Source: a bacterium
Lineage (GTDB): Bacteria; Patescibacteriota; JABMPQ01; JAQVVF01
Length of the DNA: 6,633 nt
NCBI GenBank assembly: GCA_030611905.1
Contig: JAUWOX010000060.1
Span: forward strand, 1 to 6,633
Reading direction: 5' to 3'
A model generated the notes under the pieces. That model did no database searches, was not told where the DNA came from, and was given only the letters and a program-made list of their open reading frames with translations. This document shows, one piece after another, positions 5,269 through 6,633 of the stretch (the stretch's first letter is position 1; each line of letters opens with the position of its first letter). The translations under genes were made by a program, and so were the position numbers.

Positions 5269-5304
5269 TTTTAATAAAGATTACATTAGAGATCACATTA
5301 AAGA
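5269..5304. repeat. Three 12-bp degenerate tandem units after recJ
   Basis: On the minus strand TCTTTAATGTGA (5304-5293) is followed directly by a copy with two changes (5292-5281) and a more diverged third unit, TCTTTATTAAAA (5280-5269). The array starts five bases past the recJ stop codon and precedes the recJ terminator. It is another gap filled with its own short word. Confidence 0.55.
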
Positions 5305-5308
5305 AACT

Positions 5309-6633
5309 CTAAGCTTTAAAATCAACTAATCTTAATTGCAAAATCCTTTCTCCGTTCCATTCATTAACATCCAACTCAAAAACTATATCCATTTTCCCAT
5401 CCCCCTGTAATTCATCAACCCGATGTCCATGATTGAATCCAATTACATCAAATATCTTGCTTTCCGAATCAGATTTCAATTTCATTTTCAAATGCTTGTT
5501 ATCCCGACCAACGCCACGAGCATCCAAGACCCGAATATTTTTCGCCATAAAAATTGGCTTCTGATTTCCAATTCCATGCGGCTCAAGACATAACAATTTT
5601 TCATACAACTCCCAATTAATATTCTTAAAATCGATTTCTGTATCAACCTCTATAACCGGCTGTAAGTCCTCAACACTTAACTTATCCTCGGCAATCTTCT
5701 TTAGTTTAGTATAAAATTCCTCTAATTTTTCATTTTTAACAGAAAATCCAGCCGCCTGCTTATGCCCCCCATATTCCAATAAGATATCTTCACAAGAACT
5801 TATCGCCTCAATAATATTAAAAGCTGGAATACTACGCGCTGATCCAACGCATTCTTTCAACCCCTTGCCACCAATCAAAGTAGGACGACTGAACTCTTCA
5901 CAAATCCTGCCCGCTACAATTCCAACTACTCCAAGCGGCCATTTCCAACCAACCGCCATCAAAACTTTTTGATCTCCCACCTCACCAATCTCTTCCTTTG
6001 CCTCATCAACTAATTTGCCAGTCAAAACACGCCGCCTACTATTTGTCTGCTCAATCTTCTGCGCCAACCAATCTGCCCGCTTAACATCATCAGTAAGCAA
6101 TAGCATGTATGCAGCCGAAGCCCGCTCCATTCTCCCAGCCGCATTAACTCTCGGCGCAATAACATAACCGATTCTATCAGCAGTTACCTCTTCTGGACTT
6201 ATGCGCGCGCTTTCCATTAACTTCTGCAAACCCAATCTCTCCGTTTTCTTAATTATATCCATACCATATTTCACCAAAGTTCGATTCTCCCCAACAATTG
6301 GACAACAATCTGCAATGGTCCCAATCGTTACCAAGTCCAAAAGTTTTTTCTCCCAGCCATTCGATAAATCAATACGAGAAACAATTGCCTGAACTAATTT
6401 AAACACGACCCCTACCCCCGCCAACTCCTTAAACGGATATTTATCCCCATCTTGTTTTGCATCGACTATTATATAATCATCACTAAATTTCGTCGGCACA
6501 TGATGATGATCAAAAACCACACAATCAATATCATACTTCTCTTTAGCATAATCAATTTCTTCTTTGTTAGAAACTCCACAATCGCAAGTCACAATTAGAT
6601 TAATATCTTTTTTAGCCAACCAATCAATCGCCT
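5309..6633 (-). CDS. recJ: Single-stranded-DNA exonuclease RecJ, 5' end cut by window edge
   Basis: About 440 C-terminal residues of RecJ are present; the enzyme degrades single-stranded DNA 5' to 3' in RecF-pathway recombination and in mismatch and base-excision repair. The frame remains open to the window edge. The TTG at 6617-6619 is an internal Leu codon (upstream codons read Ala-Ile-Asp-Trp), not a start. Numbering from that Leu, the DHH domain shows TCDCGVSN (11-18), the DHH motif DHHHVP (37-42), IGTIADCCPIVGENR (98-112) and APRVNAAGRM (154-163). The DHHA1 domain ends with GGHKQAAGF (about 283-291). EPHGIGNQKPIF (about 345-356) leads into the C-terminal OB-fold. Roughly 100-130 residues, including the first metal-binding motif (DxDxxG type), lie beyond the window, judged from a usual RecJ length of about 560-580. 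The stretch GWKWPLGVVG (about 223-232) has Pro where many RecJ proteins have His after Trp. The TAG stop at 5309-5311 is followed by a terminator. Confidence 0.95.
   Translation of the reverse strand, partial: AIDWLAKKDINLIVTCDCGVSNKEEIDYAKEKYDIDCVVFDHHHVPTKFSDDYIIVDAKQDGDKYPFKELAGVGVVFKLVQAIVSRIDLSNGWEKKLLDLVTIGTIADCCPIVGENRTLVKYGMDIIKKTERLGLQKLMESARISPEEVTADRIGYVIAPRVNAAGRMERASAAYMLLLTDDVKRADWLAQKIEQTNSRRRVLTGKLVDEAKEEIGEVGDQKVLMAVGWKWPLGVVGIVAGRICEEFSRPTLIGGKGLKECVGSARSIPAFNIIEAISSCEDILLEYGGHKQAAGFSVKNEKLEEFYTKLKKIAEDKLSVEDLQPVIEVDTEIDFKNINWELYEKLLCLEPHGIGNQKPIFMAKNIRVLDARGVGRDNKHLKMKLKSDSESKIFDVIGFNHGHRVDELQGDGKMDIVFELDVNEWNGERILQLRLVDFKA

Noticed and set aside
6201..6392. Plus-strand open frame of 63 residues
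   Set aside because: Antisense to conserved RecJ motifs; shadow frame.
6617..6619. TTG as a possible start codon of recJ
   Set aside because: The frame continues upstream to the window edge (Ala-Ile-Asp-Trp before it), and the first RecJ metal-binding motif must lie further upstream; this is an internal Leu.

Overview
The window looks like a piece of an AT-rich bacterial genome, most plausibly a Candidate Phyla Radiation (Patescibacteria, Parcubacteria-like) member. This is an inference from four things: the AT-rich composition, the absence of a Shine-Dalgarno sequence before all five visible start codons, a class A RNase P RNA that seems shortened in its 3' half, and intergenic gaps filled with degenerate short-period repeats. 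No ribosomal marker is present, so the placement is not firm. All confidently called genes lie on the minus strand and are read from right to left.

Right part (4671-6633): the 3' part of recJ (5' end outside the window), an intrinsic terminator, an extended -10 promoter, and rnhA (RNase HI). A near-consensus promoter then points at rnpB, whose predicted +1 coincides with the first base of helix P1. rnpB ends in a strong hairpin and T-tract terminator. These are housekeeping nucleic-acid genes.

Left part (151-4284): a surface-polysaccharide cluster. A possible promoter overlaps the rnpB terminator. It is followed by a polyprenyl-phosphate sugar-1-phosphate transferase (initiating enzyme), a GT4 glycosyltransferase, a Wzz-like chain-length protein, and a second GT4 gene cut off after about 179 codons. 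The first enzyme would load a sugar phosphate on undecaprenyl phosphate, the GT4 enzymes would extend the glycan, and the Wzz-like protein would set polymer length.

Extreme left (1-204): the second GT4 gene runs into a small 7-bp tandem array. Beyond it is sequence of higher GC (about 44% over bases 1-180 by my count, against about 36% over 241-420) with an open plus-strand frame that ends inside the array. This is a rearrangement breakpoint or an assembly chimera.

The most unusual structural pattern is that each protein-gene gap carries its own degenerate short-period (7, 8, about 9 or 12 bp) array, usually starting at or within the stop codon of the upstream gene. The most interesting RNA observation is that rnpB has a normal class A specificity domain but appears to have only a minimal P15 hairpin and no P16-P18.
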